In this document: positions 6,275-6,685 of the stretch, piece after piece | Numbering within the stretch: the first letter of the stretch is position 1 | Layout: the number at the start of each line of letters is the position of its first letter | Origin: CANLWN01 sp039815505 | GTDB taxonomy: Bacteria; Bacteroidota; Bacteroidia; Flavobacteriales; Flavobacteriaceae | NCBI GenBank assembly: GCA_039815505.1 | Contig: JBCBZE010000193.1 | Coordinates: forward strand, 1-6,685 | Reading direction: 5' to 3' | DNA length: 6,685 nt | Position numbers and translations under genes: made by a program | The notes under the pieces: generated by a model | Told to the model about the DNA's origin: nothing | Seen by the model: the letters and a program-made list of their open reading frames with translations, nothing else | The model's database searches: none

Positions 6275-6685
6275 ATGAAATCACTTTTACTTATTCTTTC
6301 CAACCAAAGGTATTTTGGTCCTGCTTGGGTTTTTGCAAGTCTTAATATATTATTTGGTACATGGGCAATTTACATTCCCACGGTCAAGGAAAAGTTGGGA
6401 ATTGATAAAGCGGATCTTGGCATTGCAATATTTTGCCTTTCCCTAGGTGTATTTACAGTGTTCCCCATTGCGGCGAAAATCATCGATAGGTTAGGCGTAG
6501 GTAAAGCCACTTGCTATGGCTTATGGTTAAGTGGTCTTTCCGCTTTGCTCCCTTTATTAGCCCCTAATTATTATATATTGATGGGGTCTCTTTTTTTGTT
6601 CGGGGCAACCAACGGTTTTACGGATATTTCAATGAACACTTTGGTAACGGAGATAGAAAAAGAGGACCAAAAACAGTTTATGTCC
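6275..6685 (+). CDS. MFS transporter, N-terminal part (runs off the right edge)
   Basis: These are the first 137 codons of a major facilitator superfamily permease in the inner membrane. Hydrophobic segments lie at about residues 15-35, 46-68, 79-96 and 99-120, giving the first four of an expected twelve. The loop between segments 2 and 3, AKIIDRLGVGKA (67-78), is a degenerate MFS motif A with D71, R72 and G74. The segment-4 region FGATNGFTDISMNTLV (109-124) recalls the NG-x-x-D-x-x-MN pattern I associate with YbjJ/FucP-like MFS proteins, but this is from memory. The ATG at 6275 is the first in this frame after the divergent gap, and the frame stays open to the window end. The gene is divergent from the AraC regulator and is its most likely target. 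The substrate is unknown. No clean TAnnTTTG is seen upstream; TGCCTTTG (6212-6219) is one base off. Confidence 0.88.
   Translation, partial: MKSLLLILSNQRYFGPAWVFASLNILFGTWAIYIPTVKEKLGIDKADLGIAIFCLSLGVFTVFPIAAKIIDRLGVGKATCYGLWLSGLSALLPLLAPNYYILMGSLFLFGATNGFTDISMNTLVTEIEKEDQKQFMS

Overview
The window reads as an ordinary chromosomal stretch from a Bacteroidota, most probably a Flavobacteriaceae species. This rests on the AT-rich composition, the absence of convincing Shine-Dalgarno sites, several matches to the Bacteroidota -7 promoter consensus TAnnTTTG close to start codons, and protein types that look flavobacterial (an M1 peptidase with GMEYP and HEVGH, and a TatA with an FGADKIP hinge). 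The family-level placement is inference. No rRNA, tRNA, CRISPR array, insertion sequence or phage gene is visible.

Layout. (1) A 5'-truncated gene for a gluzincin (M1-type) metallopeptidase runs in from the left edge to 1717. (2) A 166-178 base gap follows, holding a long imperfect hairpin (1759-1813) and a -7-like box. (3) A small Tat translocase subunit gene (tatA) and a PAP2 lipid-phosphatase gene are separated by one base. (4) A SAM-dependent O-methyltransferase gene on the minus strand overlaps the end of the PAP2 gene tail to tail by 23 bases. (5) Divergent from it, a GNAT acetyltransferase gene is followed by a full-length kynureninase gene (kynU) with its own -7-like box. (6) An AraC-family regulator gene lies on the minus strand, tail to tail with kynU. 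(7) A 182-base divergent promoter region separates it from an MFS transporter gene that runs off the right edge.

How the parts fit. tatA and the PAP2 gene are probably co-transcribed and translationally coupled. kynU supplies the kynurenine-cleaving step of tryptophan catabolism or de novo NAD synthesis, but no other pathway gene is in view. The AraC regulator and the divergent MFS gene look like a regulator-target pair. The strongest support is three copies of GGAATA between them, spaced 21 and 22 bases apart, which is about two helical turns and the spacing expected for AraC-type half-sites.

I see no clear novel multi-gene system. The items most worth checking are the phased repeats in the AraC/MFS promoter region and the hairpin between the peptidase gene and tatA.
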